Below, piece by piece: positions 55,327-63,494 of a stretch of DNA of 64,000 nucleotides. Position numbers and translations under genes: made by a program. Below the pieces are notes generated by a model. The model did not search any database, was not told the origin of the DNA, and saw only the letters and a list, made by a program, of their open reading frames with translations. The stretch comes from Candidatus Microbacterium colombiense. Lineage in GTDB: Bacteria > Actinomycetota > Actinomycetes > Actinomycetales > Microbacteriaceae. Where the stretch lies: assembly GCA_029203165.1 (NCBI GenBank), contig CP119308.1:620001-684000 (forward strand), in the 5' to 3' direction. Numbering within the stretch: the first letter of the stretch is position 1; each line of letters opens with the position of its first letter.

Positions 55327-56275
55327 GACCACCACCACCGAACGCCCCACCTATGTGCTGGCCCGCGCGGAGGTGCGCGCGGTCACCCGTGTGTCGCCGT
55401 CGTTCGTGCGCGTCACCTTCGCCGGCTCCGAGCTGTTCGAGTTCGGCACTCCGGGCGAGGTCATCGACAGCCGCATCAAGCTGATCTTCCCGCCGGCATC
55501 CGGCATCCTCCCCACTCTCGACCGGGAGAGCGGCGACTGGTGGGGTTCCTTCCTTGCGGTGCCGGAGGAGGAGCGCGGCTCGATGCGCACCTACTCGGTG
55601 CGCGACCTGCGGGTGGATGCCGACGGCACCGAGCTCGACGTCGACTTCGTGCTGCACCTCGAGCCCGGACTCACCGGACCCGCCTCGCTCTGGGCGAGCA
55701 CCGCCGCCGTCGGCAAGGAGCTGTACCTGGTCGGCCCGCGCCGAGGAGTGGATGCCGAAGCCCACGGCGGTGCGGAGTACGCGCCCGGAACCGCGGCCTC
55801 AGTCGTGCTCGCGGGTGATGAGACGGCTGCCCCGGCCATCGCCCGCATCCTGGAAGACGCCCCGCGCGACCTGCGCGGCGTGGCTTTCATCGAGGTGCCG
55901 TCGCCCGCCGACATCCTGCGCATCGACGTACCCGCCGGGGTCGAGGTGCACTGGCTGCCCCGCGATGCGGGTGATCCCCACGGTCTGCGGCTGATCCCGG
56001 CGGTGCTCGCACACCTGGGTGACGCGGATGCCTCGGACGAGATCAGCGTGAGGGACATCGAGACCGAGGATCTGCTCTGGGAGACTCCGGACTACTCCGG
56101 GCTCGGCGAGGAGATCGCCGCGGCGGATGCTCCCGCCGAACGCTACTTCTGGATCGCGGGGGAGAGCGGTGTCGTCACGACCCTGCGCCGCCACCTCGTC
56201 AAGGACCTCGGCATCGACCGTTCGCAGGTCGCCTTCATGGGGTACTGGCGCCGCGGCGTCGCGATGCGCGGCTGA
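55316..56275 (+). CDS. Siderophore-interacting protein (SIP, FAD-dependent ferric reductase)
   Basis: 319 residues. FAD-binding RTYSVRD at residue ~85 (R-x-Y-[TS]) and the SIP C-terminal signature YFWIAGESGVVTTLRRHLVKDLGIDRSQVAFMGYWRRG. It reduces ferric siderophores in the cytoplasm to release iron. ATG overlaps the ATPase gene end, so it is the last gene of the iron-boxed operon. Confidence 0.92.
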   Translation: MSAETTTTERPTYVLARAEVRAVTRVSPSFVRVTFAGSELFEFGTPGEVIDSRIKLIFPPASGILPTLDRESGDWWGSFLAVPEEERGSMRTYSVRDLRVDADGTELDVDFVLHLEPGLTGPASLWASTAAVGKELYLVGPRRGVDAEAHGGAEYAPGTAASVVLAGDETAAPAIARILEDAPRDLRGVAFIEVPSPADILRIDVPAGVEVHWLPRDAGDPHGLRLIPAVLAHLGDADASDEISVRDIETEDLLWETPDYSGLGEEIAAADAPAERYFWIAGESGVVTTLRRHLVKDLGIDRSQVAFMGYWRRGVAMRG

Positions 56276-56322
56276 CGCTGACGGCTTCTGCGCTCGCGCC
56301 GCTCGCTCGCGTTACGCACGCC

Positions 56323-56390
56323 GCAAAGGAGATCTCTCGCAACGACGGACTGAATCCGGCATCCAGTCCTTCGTTCCGTGAGATCTCCTT
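56323..56390. repeat. Nested inverted repeat between convergent genes
   Basis: GCAAAGGAGATCTC (from 56323) and AACGACGGACTG (56341-56352) face CAGTCCTTCGTT (56364-56375) and GAGATCTCCTT (56380-56390). Probably the terminator of both the iron operon and the converging hydrolase gene. Confidence 0.7.
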
Positions 56391-56420
56391 CATTGCAGGA
56401 GCGGATGCCGCCGCTGGGGA

Positions 56421-57263
56421 CTACTTGCTCAGGAAGTCCTTGAGCGCGGCGTTGACCTCGTCGGCGTGCGTCCACAGCAGTCCGTGGGGCGCTCCCTCGA
56501 CCTCGACGTACGTGGCATCCGGCACGGCCTGGTGGAAGCGGCGGGCGGTCGCATCGATCGGGAGGATGTTGTCCTTCGTGCCGTGCAGGATCAGCGTGGG
56601 CTTCGCAGCCGCGCGCACAGCCTCGACATCGCCCCGGAAGTCCTCGATCCACGAGGAGACCACGGCGTAGGCGGCGACGGGTGCGCTGCCGATCGCGACG
56701 TTCCAGCTGCCGGTGACGGCCTCCTGGCTGATGCGCGAGCCGAGGTTCTCGTCGAGGTTGTAGAAGTTGTTGTAGAAGTCGGTGAACCACGCGAAGCGGT
56801 CACCCTTGGCTGCGGCCTCGATGCCGTCGAAGACCTCCTGCGGCACGCCGTCGGGGTTGTCGTCGCGCTGCACGAGGAAGGGCTCGAGCGAGGCGAGGAA
56901 GGCGAGCTTCGCGACCCGGTCGTGCCCGTAGCGGGCGACGTAGCGGGCGAGCTCCCCCGTTCCCATCGAGAACCCGACGAGCACGACGTCGCGCAGGTCG
57001 AGGGTCTCGAGCACGGTGTTGAGATCGGCGGCGAAGGTGTCGTAGTCGTAGCCGTCGTTCACCTTCGACGATCCGCCGAAGCCGCGGCGGTCGTAGGTGA
57101 TGACGCGGTAGCCCTGCGCGAGCAGCTCGCGGGTCTGGCGCTCCCAGCTGTGGCCGTCGAGCGGATAGCCGTGGATCAGGACGACGGGCTGGCCGGCTCC
57201 CTGGTCTTCGTAGTAGAGCTCGATCGGAGTGCTGTTCTCGTTCCCGACGGTGATGTAGCCCAT
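56421..57263 (-). CDS. Alpha/beta hydrolase (non-heme chloroperoxidase-like)
   Basis: 280 residues. Oxyanion region VVLIHGYPLDGHSWERQ, nucleophile elbow GFSMG (S in the centre), the acid D in TKDNILPIDA and the His in EGAPHGLLWTH. It resembles cofactor-free haloperoxidase/esterase-like proteins. It is controlled by a divergent TetR gene with two palindromic operators between. The substrate is unknown. Confidence 0.85.
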   Translation of the reverse strand: MGYITVGNENSTPIELYYEDQGAGQPVVLIHGYPLDGHSWERQTRELLAQGYRVITYDRRGFGGSSKVNDGYDYDTFAADLNTVLETLDLRDVVLVGFSMGTGELARYVARYGHDRVAKLAFLASLEPFLVQRDDNPDGVPQEVFDGIEAAAKGDRFAWFTDFYNNFYNLDENLGSRISQEAVTGSWNVAIGSAPVAAYAVVSSWIEDFRGDVEAVRAAAKPTLILHGTKDNILPIDATARRFHQAVPDATYVEVEGAPHGLLWTHADEVNAALKDFLSK

Positions 57264-57287
57264 GGTCCTGATCCTTTCGACTTCGGT

Positions 57288-57338
57288 GAGAACGAACGTT
57301 CTCGCTCGATATCCCCAATGTAGAGAACGTTCGTTCTC
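57288..57338. promoter_or_regulatory. Paired TetR operators
   Basis: GAGAACGAACGTTCTC (57288-57303) and GAGAACGTTCGTTCTC (57323-57338) are exact reverse complements, each itself a near palindrome, 35 bases apart centre to centre. They sit between the hydrolase and TetR genes and almost certainly bind the TetR protein to control both. Confidence 0.85.
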
Positions 57339-57359
57339 GTGTCAAGTAAACTTCTGGCT

Positions 57360-57929
57360 ATGACCGAAGAAGACGCCCGCGAACGCATCCTCGCCGCCGC
57401 CGAGGAGCTCTACTACCGCAAGGGCTACGCGGCCGTCGGCATGGACGAGCTGCGCGCGGCCGCCGGCGTCTCGCTGCGCCGGCTCTATTCGCTGTTCCCG
57501 GCCAAGAACGACATCGTCGCCGCGGTGCTCGCCCGCAAGCACGCCGAATGGGAGTCCGGGCTGTCGACGGCGGTGGCGGATGCCGGGGGCGACCCGCGCG
57601 CGCGGCTGCTCGCGGTGTACGGCTACCTCGAGGACTGGTTCTGCACCGACAGCTTCCGCGGCTGCGCGTTCATCAACGCCTTCGGCGAGCTGGGCGGAAC
57701 GAACCCCGAGGTCGCCGAGGTCGTGCGGGAGCACAAGGCGTCGTTCCAGGCGTACATGGCCGGACTCGTCGACGAGATCGGTGCGCCGTCCGGCCTCGCC
57801 GCGCAGCTCTCGATCCTCGCGGAGGGCGCGCAGAGCACCGCCGCGATCTCCGGTGACCCGCAGGTCGCCGTGCAGGCGCGCGGCGCCGCCGAGGTGCTGA
57901 TCGCCGCCGCGCTCCCGGCGCGGGTCTGA
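57360..57929 (+). CDS. TetR family transcriptional regulator
   Basis: 189 residues. N-terminal HTH ARERILAAAEELYYRKGYAAVGMDELRAAAGVSLRRLYSLFPAKNDIV is clear, and the C-terminal ligand domain carries CAFINAFGELGG. ATG 57360 is chosen; no good ribosome site precedes it, and a GTG at 57339 is an alternative start. Represses the divergent hydrolase and itself through the paired operators. Confidence 0.9.
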   Translation: MTEEDARERILAAAEELYYRKGYAAVGMDELRAAAGVSLRRLYSLFPAKNDIVAAVLARKHAEWESGLSTAVADAGGDPRARLLAVYGYLEDWFCTDSFRGCAFINAFGELGGTNPEVAEVVREHKASFQAYMAGLVDEIGAPSGLAAQLSILAEGAQSTAAISGDPQVAVQARGAAEVLIAAALPARV

Positions 57930-57951
57930 GGGGCGCGGTGCTCCTTCCGGC

Positions 57952-58041
57952 GCGAGGCACCACGTCCGGCGCAAAACTCTCATTCCCGTGCGAGACACCA
58001 CGTCTCGCGCGGTTTCTCAGTGCCGAAGTGGTTTCTCGGCG
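57952..58041. repeat. GCGAGACACCACGTC words in both orientations
   Basis: GCGAGGCACCACGTC (57952) and GCGAGACACCACGTC (57990) face TCTCGCGCGG-type sequences and GAAGTGGTTTCTCGGCGC (58025). The word is related to the 19-bp repeats at 13489-13642. Between TetR and the aldo-keto reductase gene. Confidence 0.55.
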
Positions 58042-58167
58042 CGGCGGCAGGCGGGGCGGAGCGGGCGAAGGGGGTTCCGATGGGGCCTCCCGTGCGCGGC
58101 GTGCGACTCGTAGCGTGGGATGCGGGGCCGGCGTGACGTCGGCATCCGATCTGCGAAAGGACTCCTC

Positions 58168-59082
58168 ATGGCCGAACCCACTCCGATCACTCTCAACAAC
58201 CTGATCACTCTCAACAACGGCGTCACGATGCCGGCGCTGGGGCTCGGCGTCTTCCAGAGCGCGCCGGAGGAGACCGCGGGCGCCGTCGCGGAGGCGCTGC
58301 GCATCGGATACCGGCATATCGACACCGCCGCCGCGTATCGCAACGAGCGCGAGGTCGGTGAGGGTATCCACCGTTCGGGTGTCGCGCGCGACGAGATCTT
58401 CGTCGAGACCAAGGTATGGGTGTCGGACTACGGCTACGACGAGACCCTGCATGCGTTCGAGAAGGCCACGGGCAAGCTGGGGATCGACACGCTCGACCTG
58501 TTCATCCTGCATCAGCCCGCACCCGCCCGCTTCGACAGCGTCATCGCGGCATACAAGGCGCTCGAACAGCTGCAGGCCTACGGGCGGGTGCGTGCGATCG
58601 GCATCAGCAACTTCATGCCCCCTCACCTCGATCGCCTGCTGGCGGAGACGGACGTCGTGCCGGCGGTCAACCAGGTGGAGCTGCATCCGTACTTCGCCCA
58701 GCCCGATGTGCAGAGAGCGGATGCCGCGCACGGCATCATCACGCAGGCCTGGTCGCCGATCGGCGGCATCACGTTCTACCCGGGGCCGTGGGGTGACGAG
58801 CGCCGCAACGTGATGCAGGATCCGACGATCGCCGCGATCGCGGAGCGGCACGGCAAGAGCTCGGCGCAGGTGATGCTGCGGTGGCATCTGCAGCAGGGGC
58901 GCTCGGCGATCCCCAAGTCGACCAACCCCGCGCGCATCGCCGAGAACTTCGACGTGTTCGACTTCGCCCTGAGCGCCGAGGAGCTCGCGCAGCTCGACGC
59001 GCTCGACACGGGGGTGCGCAGTGGCCCGGATCCGGATGCTCCGCGCGACGAGTTCTTCGACCGCGTGATCGACGAGGCATAG
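58168..59082 (+). CDS. Aldo/keto reductase (AKR5-type)
   Basis: 304 residues. Catalytic tetrad visible: D and Y in HIDTAAAYRNE, K in ETKVWVSDYG, H in LFILHQPAPARF. The NADPH loop IPKSTNPARIAENFDVFDF is typical. The N-terminus carries an unusual direct duplication of ITLNN. AAAGGA lies eight bases before the ATG. It reduces aldehydes or ketones, often 2,5-diketo acids; the substrate is not fixed. Confidence 0.92.
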   Translation: MAEPTPITLNNLITLNNGVTMPALGLGVFQSAPEETAGAVAEALRIGYRHIDTAAAYRNEREVGEGIHRSGVARDEIFVETKVWVSDYGYDETLHAFEKATGKLGIDTLDLFILHQPAPARFDSVIAAYKALEQLQAYGRVRAIGISNFMPPHLDRLLAETDVVPAVNQVELHPYFAQPDVQRADAAHGIITQAWSPIGGITFYPGPWGDERRNVMQDPTIAAIAERHGKSSAQVMLRWHLQQGRSAIPKSTNPARIAENFDVFDFALSAEELAQLDALDTGVRSGPDPDAPRDEFFDRVIDEA

Positions 59083-59188
59083 TCGACGGTACCCTGGGGC
59101 GGGCGCATTTAGCTAACCTGGCTAGCGTTCTCGGATGCCGGTGTCAAGGCTCGTGCGCGCGGGGCCGCCGCCGTCTAGCGTGCACAGC

Positions 59189-59983
59189 ATGGAATCTCGG
59201 TCGAGGGACATCATCCGTCAATCGGCGATCATCGCCGCGGCATCCTTCATGCTGATCGCGGCGGCGGTCGGGTCCGGCGCGTTCGGCGGCACGTCGGTGA
59301 GCGAGCTGCAGGATGGCGCATTGTCGGCGCAGGGGTCGTACCTCGCGCCCGCCGGCCCCGCGTTCTCGATCTGGTCGCTGATCTACCTCGGGTTGATCGC
59401 GTACACGGTGTGGCAGGCGCTGCCGGCTCAGCGCTTGGACGAGCGGCAGCGCGCGGTCGGCGGATGGATCGCACTGTCGATGGTGCTCAACGGACTGTGG
59501 CTGGTCACCGCGCAGTTCTGGTCGCTGATCGCCACCGTGATCATGATCGCATTGCTGCTCGCGACCCTCGCCCGTGTGATCGTGCTGCTGGGTCGACGGC
59601 CCGCGCGCGGATGGCCCGAGCGCGTGGTGGTCGACGGCGTGAACGGCCTGCACTTCGGATGGGTCACGATCGCGACCGTCGCGAACATCACCGCCTGGCT
59701 CACGCAGATCGCGCCCGAGAGTTGGGCAGGTCAAGCCGAGATCTGGGCGGTCGTGGTGCTGGTGGTGGTGCTCGTGATCGGCGTCGCCGCGGCGTTGAAG
59801 ACCGGCCGCATCGCCCCCGCCCTCGCGACGTCGTGGGGCCTGGCCTGGCTCGCGGTGGGGCGTCTGACCGGCGAACCCGAGAGCACGACCACCGCGGTCG
59901 CCGCGATCATCGTCGCCGTCGCTCTGGTCGCCGCCGGCGTACTCGCCGTGACGCGCCGCCGTCGGACGCCGGTGCACCCCTGA
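59189..59983 (+). CDS. TspO/tryptophan-rich sensory-like membrane protein
   Basis: 264 residues with seven or eight hydrophobic segments. The first (IIAAASFMLIAAAVGSGAF) is followed by APAGPAFSIWSLIYLGLIAYTVWQAL, GGWIALSMVLNGLWLVTAQFW and LHFGWVTIATVANITAWL. It resembles the tryptophan-rich sensory protein group; function is unknown. ATG 59189 is chosen because it begins directly before the basic start of the first segment. Confidence 0.7.
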   Translation: MESRSRDIIRQSAIIAAASFMLIAAAVGSGAFGGTSVSELQDGALSAQGSYLAPAGPAFSIWSLIYLGLIAYTVWQALPAQRLDERQRAVGGWIALSMVLNGLWLVTAQFWSLIATVIMIALLLATLARVIVLLGRRPARGWPERVVVDGVNGLHFGWVTIATVANITAWLTQIAPESWAGQAEIWAVVVLVVVLVIGVAAALKTGRIAPALATSWGLAWLAVGRLTGEPESTTTAVAAIIVAVALVAAGVLAVTRRRRTPVHP

Positions 59984-59989
59984 GCCTGA

Positions 59990-60106
59990 GTTGGCGCCTG
60001 AGTCTCAGTCCTGAGCCCCTGAGCCCCTGAGCCCCTGAGCCCCTGAGCCCCTGAGTCCCTGAGTCCCCTGAGCCCCTGAGTCCCCTGAGCCCCTGAGCTC
60101 CTGAGC
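59990..60106. repeat. Degenerate tandem CCCCTGAG/T repeats
   Basis: About twelve copies of an eight- or nine-base unit (GAGCCCCT or GAGTCCCCT) follow each other. The copies differ by one base or one length step. This is low-complexity sequence prone to slippage, not a gene. It starts seven bases after the membrane-protein gene stop. Confidence 0.85.
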
Positions 60107-60108
60107 CC

Positions 60109-60238
60109 GAGTTGGCACCTGTTGTCGGTTTCGGGGCCGAATTCCGACGTGAGGTGTCAACTTCTCCGGGGGATGCTGCGCGGAGTTGGCGCCTGTTGTC
60201 GGTATGAGGGCGTGATTCCGACGTGAGGTGTCAACTTC
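60109..60238. repeat. Two units of an inverted pair (GAGTTGGCACCTG word)
   Basis: GAGTTGGCACCTGTTGTCGG (60109) with inverted CCGACGTGAGGTGTCAAC (60144), then GAGTTGGCGCCTGTTGTCGG (60183) with the same inverted word (60218). Each pair can form a hairpin with an approximately 15-base loop. The word therefore occurs twice in each orientation, between the membrane-protein gene and kdpE, which converge. Confidence 0.8.
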
Positions 60239-60267
60239 ACTCAGGGGGAAGGGGGTAAGAAGGGTGC

Positions 60268-60939
60268 TCAGAGCACCAGCCTGTAGCCCATGCCCGACTC
60301 GGTCAGCAGGTGCACCGGCGCACTGGGCTCCTGCTCGAGCTTCTTGCGCAACTGTGACATGTACAGCCGCAGGTAACCGGAATCCGACACCTGTTCACTG
60401 CCCCAGATCTCCTTCAACAGATCCTGCCGCGTGACGAGTGCTCCGGGATGCCGCGACAGGTGCTCCAGCATCCGCCACTCGGTCGGCGTCAGATGCACGC
60501 GAGCACCCGCGCGCGACACGGTCTTTGTCGACAGGTCCACGACGACATCGCCGAACGACACGGCCGATTCCCCGCCGGCCGGCAACGAGCGCCGCGAGAG
60601 GGCGCGCAGCCGTGCGAGCAGCTCGTCGACCTGGAAGGGCTTGGTGACGAAGTCGTCGGCTCCGGCGTCGAGCGCATCCACCTTGTCGGCCGAGCCGGTG
60701 CGACCGGAGACGACGATGATGGGTACGTTCGTCCAGCCCCGGAGCGCCTGGATCACCTCGATGCCGTCGAGTCGCGGCATCCCGAGGTCGAGCATGATGA
60801 GGTCGGGATGGGTCTGCGCCGCGGTCGCGATCGCCGCAGCACCGTCGGCGGCCACCACGACCTCGTATCCGTGGGCCGCGAGCGTGATGCGCAGCGCCCG
60901 CACCATCTGCGGGTCGTCGTCGGCGATGAGGAGCTTCAC
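60268..60939 (-). CDS. kdpE: Response regulator KdpE
   Basis: 223 residues. Receiver domain: LLIADDDPQMVRALR, phosphoacceptor in DLIMLDLGMPRLDG, and VTKPFQVDELLARLRAL. C-terminal winged helix: TPTEWRMLEHLSRHPGALVTRQDLLKEIWG and the YRLVL end. Phosphorylated by the adjacent KdpD sensor to induce the high-affinity K+ transport genes. GTG start overlaps the KdpD stop. Confidence 0.93.
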   Translation of the reverse strand: MKLLIADDDPQMVRALRITLAAHGYEVVVAADGAAAIATAAQTHPDLIMLDLGMPRLDGIEVIQALRGWTNVPIIVVSGRTGSADKVDALDAGADDFVTKPFQVDELLARLRALSRRSLPAGGESAVSFGDVVVDLSTKTVSRAGARVHLTPTEWRMLEHLSRHPGALVTRQDLLKEIWGSEQVSDSGYLRLYMSQLRKKLEQEPSAPVHLLTESGMGYRLVL

Positions 60940-63494
60940 TCCGTGTCCTCCCTGTGCGGATCCGCGGCGGCCAGCGGCAGCGAGATGACCATCGTGAGTC
61001 CTCCCCCCGGGGTGTCCTCGGGTGTCAGGCTACCGCCCATGCCCTCGGTGAACCCGCGCGAGAGGGCGAGCCCGAGCCCGAGTCCGGTCGTGTTGTCGGT
61101 GTCGCCGAAGCGCTGGAACGGCTGGAAGATGCGATCCCGTCGCTCGACCGGCACGCCCTCGCCCCGGTCGATGATGCGGATCTCGGCCCGCTCACCGATC
61201 GAGCTGGTCGACACGATCACCCGCCGGTCGCCGGGCGAGTGGCGATGCGCGTTCGCGAGCACGTTCACCAGCACTCGTTGCAGCAGTACGGGGTCGGCGT
61301 GCAGTGCGGGAAGATCGGGATCGAGCACGAGGTCGACGTCGGCCGGACCCAGTCCGAGCTCGTCGACCGCGGCGAGGATCGGCGAGGTGGCGTCCAAGGG
61401 GAGTGCCGACACGGCGAGCACTCCGGCCTGCACCCGGCTCACGTCGAGCAGGTCGGTGACGAGCGTCGACAGCGTGGCGAGACTCTCATCGGCCGTGGCG
61501 AGCAGCTCGGCGCGGTCGTCGTCGGAGAGGGCGTGGGCGCCGCGCAGGCCGCCGATCGCCGCGACCGCCGACGCGAGGGGGCGGCGCAGGTCGTGGCTGA
61601 GTGCGGAGAGGAGGGCGCTGCGCACCTGATCGGTCTCGGCGAGCGCGGCGGCCTCCTTCGCGGTGGCGCGCAGATCGGTGTGTTCGATCGCGGCGGAGAG
61701 CTGGGCGACGATCGCGTCGAGCAGGCGGCGGGCCGGTCCGTCGAGCGGATCACCGTTCAGCTCGAGCACGGCGCGCGGGGCTCCGTCGGCGGCGGTGCCG
61801 ACCGCCAGGGTCGTGCGACGGCCGTCGGGCAGCGGTTCGCCGTCGCTGGCGAGCACCTCCCCGTCGGGGGAGAGCAGGCGCACGCCGCTCAAGCCGAATG
61901 CCTCGCGGGTGCGGCTGACCAGCGCCAGCACCGCGTTGTCGCCGCGCAGCACGTTGCCCGCGACCGCGGCGAGCAGTTCGGCCTCGGCCGTGGCGCGCTT
62001 CGCGGTTCGGGCCCGACGCGCGGCCTGATCGACGATGAGGCTGACCAGGATCGCGATGATCACGTAGAGCGTCAGGGCGAGCACGTGCAGCGGATGCGCG
62101 ATGGTGATCGTGAACAACGGCGCCACGAACAGGAAGTCGAGGGTGACGCCCGAGAGTACGGCGGCGAACACCGCGGGGCGCAGGCCGCCGATGAGGGCCA
62201 CGACGACCACGAGCAGTTGGTACGCGAGCACTTCGGCGGTGATCGACTCGGGGCTGCGGAAGGTGAACAGCATCCAGGAGAGCAGGGGGCCGAAGACGAG
62301 GGCGACCGCGAGGCCGAGCACCTGCCGACGCCACCCGAGCGCGCCGCCGGTGATACGGGGGAGGGCGACTCGCCCCCCGGCCGCGGCATGCGTGACGATG
62401 TGCACGTCGATGTCGCCGGAGCGGCGGATGACCTCCGAGCCGATGCCGGGACCGGTGAGGGCCGCCATCAGACGACCGCGCCGGCTGACGCCGATCACGA
62501 GCTGCGTGGCATCCGCCCCCTGCGCGAATTCGACGAGCGTGCCGGGGATGTCGTCGCCGATCATCTGGTGGAACGTGCCGCCCAGCGACTCGACGAGGGC
62601 ACGTTGCGCGGCGAGGGCGCCGGGCGTCTCGTCGCGCAGGCCGTCCTGTGCGGAGATGTGCACGGCGAGCAGTTCTCCACCGGCCGAACGGGCGGCGATC
62701 CGGGCGCCGCGGCGCAGCAGCGTCTCGCCCTCGGGCCCACCGGTGAGGGCGACGACCACGCGCTCCCTGGCCTGCCAGGTGCTCTCGATACCGTGATCGG
62801 CGCGGTAGCTGCGCAGCGCGCTGTCGACCTCGTCGGCGAGCCAGAGCAGGGCGAGTTCGCGGAGCGCGGTCAGGTTGCCCAGTCGGAAGTAGTTCGACAG
62901 CGCCGCGTCGATCCGCTCGGCGGGGTACACGAGCCCGGCCGACAGGCGATCCCGCAGCGACTGCGGGGCGAGGTCGACGACCTCGATCTCGTCGGCCGCA
63001 CGCACGACGGCATCCGGGATCGTCTCCTGCTGCGCGATGCCGGTGATCTTCTCGACCACGGCGTTGAGCGACTCGACGTGCTGCACGTTGAGTGTCGTGA
63101 TCACGTCGATGCCGGCATCCCGCAGCTGCTCGACGTCCTGCCAGCGCTTCGGATGCCGCGACCCGGGCACGTTCGTGTGTGCGAGTTCGTCGACGAGGGC
63201 GATCTGGGGCCTGCGCGCGATCACCGCGTCGACGTCGAGCTCGCTCAGCACGATGCCCCGGTGCGTCTCGGTCCGCCGGGCGACCTCGGGCAGGCCGACG
63301 GTCTGCGCCAGAGTGGCCGCGCGCTCATGCGTCTCGACGATCGCGATCACGACGTCACGGCCCTCGTCGCGCAGCCGGCGCCCCTCGGCCAGCATCTCGA
63401 AGGTCTTGCCGACGCCGGGAGCCGCGCCCAGCAGCACGCGCAGCCGACCGCGTCGGGACGCACCCGGCGCAGCGCGGAGCGACTCGTCGGTCAT
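60936..63494 (-). CDS. kdpD: Sensor histidine kinase KdpD
   Basis: 852 residues. N-terminal KdpD domain with Walker A GAAPGVGKTFEML and LVDELAHTNVPGSRHPKRW. A universal-stress-like domain follows, then four membrane segments near 380-500 (LGLAVALVFGPLLSWMLF, LLVVVVALIGGLRPAVFAAVLSGV), and a GAF-like part. The phosphoacceptor is in LLSALSHDLRRPLASAVAAIGG, and the ATPase region has VNVLANAHRHSPGD and GLGLGLALSRGFTEG. Senses potassium limitation or turgor. It overlaps kdpE and kdpC. Confidence 0.95.
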   Translation of the reverse strand: MTDESLRAAPGASRRGRLRVLLGAAPGVGKTFEMLAEGRRLRDEGRDVVIAIVETHERAATLAQTVGLPEVARRTETHRGIVLSELDVDAVIARRPQIALVDELAHTNVPGSRHPKRWQDVEQLRDAGIDVITTLNVQHVESLNAVVEKITGIAQQETIPDAVVRAADEIEVVDLAPQSLRDRLSAGLVYPAERIDAALSNYFRLGNLTALRELALLWLADEVDSALRSYRADHGIESTWQARERVVVALTGGPEGETLLRRGARIAARSAGGELLAVHISAQDGLRDETPGALAAQRALVESLGGTFHQMIGDDIPGTLVEFAQGADATQLVIGVSRRGRLMAALTGPGIGSEVIRRSGDIDVHIVTHAAAGGRVALPRITGGALGWRRQVLGLAVALVFGPLLSWMLFTFRSPESITAEVLAYQLLVVVVALIGGLRPAVFAAVLSGVTLDFLFVAPLFTITIAHPLHVLALTLYVIIAILVSLIVDQAARRARTAKRATAEAELLAAVAGNVLRGDNAVLALVSRTREAFGLSGVRLLSPDGEVLASDGEPLPDGRRTTLAVGTAADGAPRAVLELNGDPLDGPARRLLDAIVAQLSAAIEHTDLRATAKEAAALAETDQVRSALLSALSHDLRRPLASAVAAIGGLRGAHALSDDDRAELLATADESLATLSTLVTDLLDVSRVQAGVLAVSALPLDATSPILAAVDELGLGPADVDLVLDPDLPALHADPVLLQRVLVNVLANAHRHSPGDRRVIVSTSSIGERAEIRIIDRGEGVPVERRDRIFQPFQRFGDTDNTTGLGLGLALSRGFTEGMGGSLTPEDTPGGGLTMVISLPLAAADPHREDTE

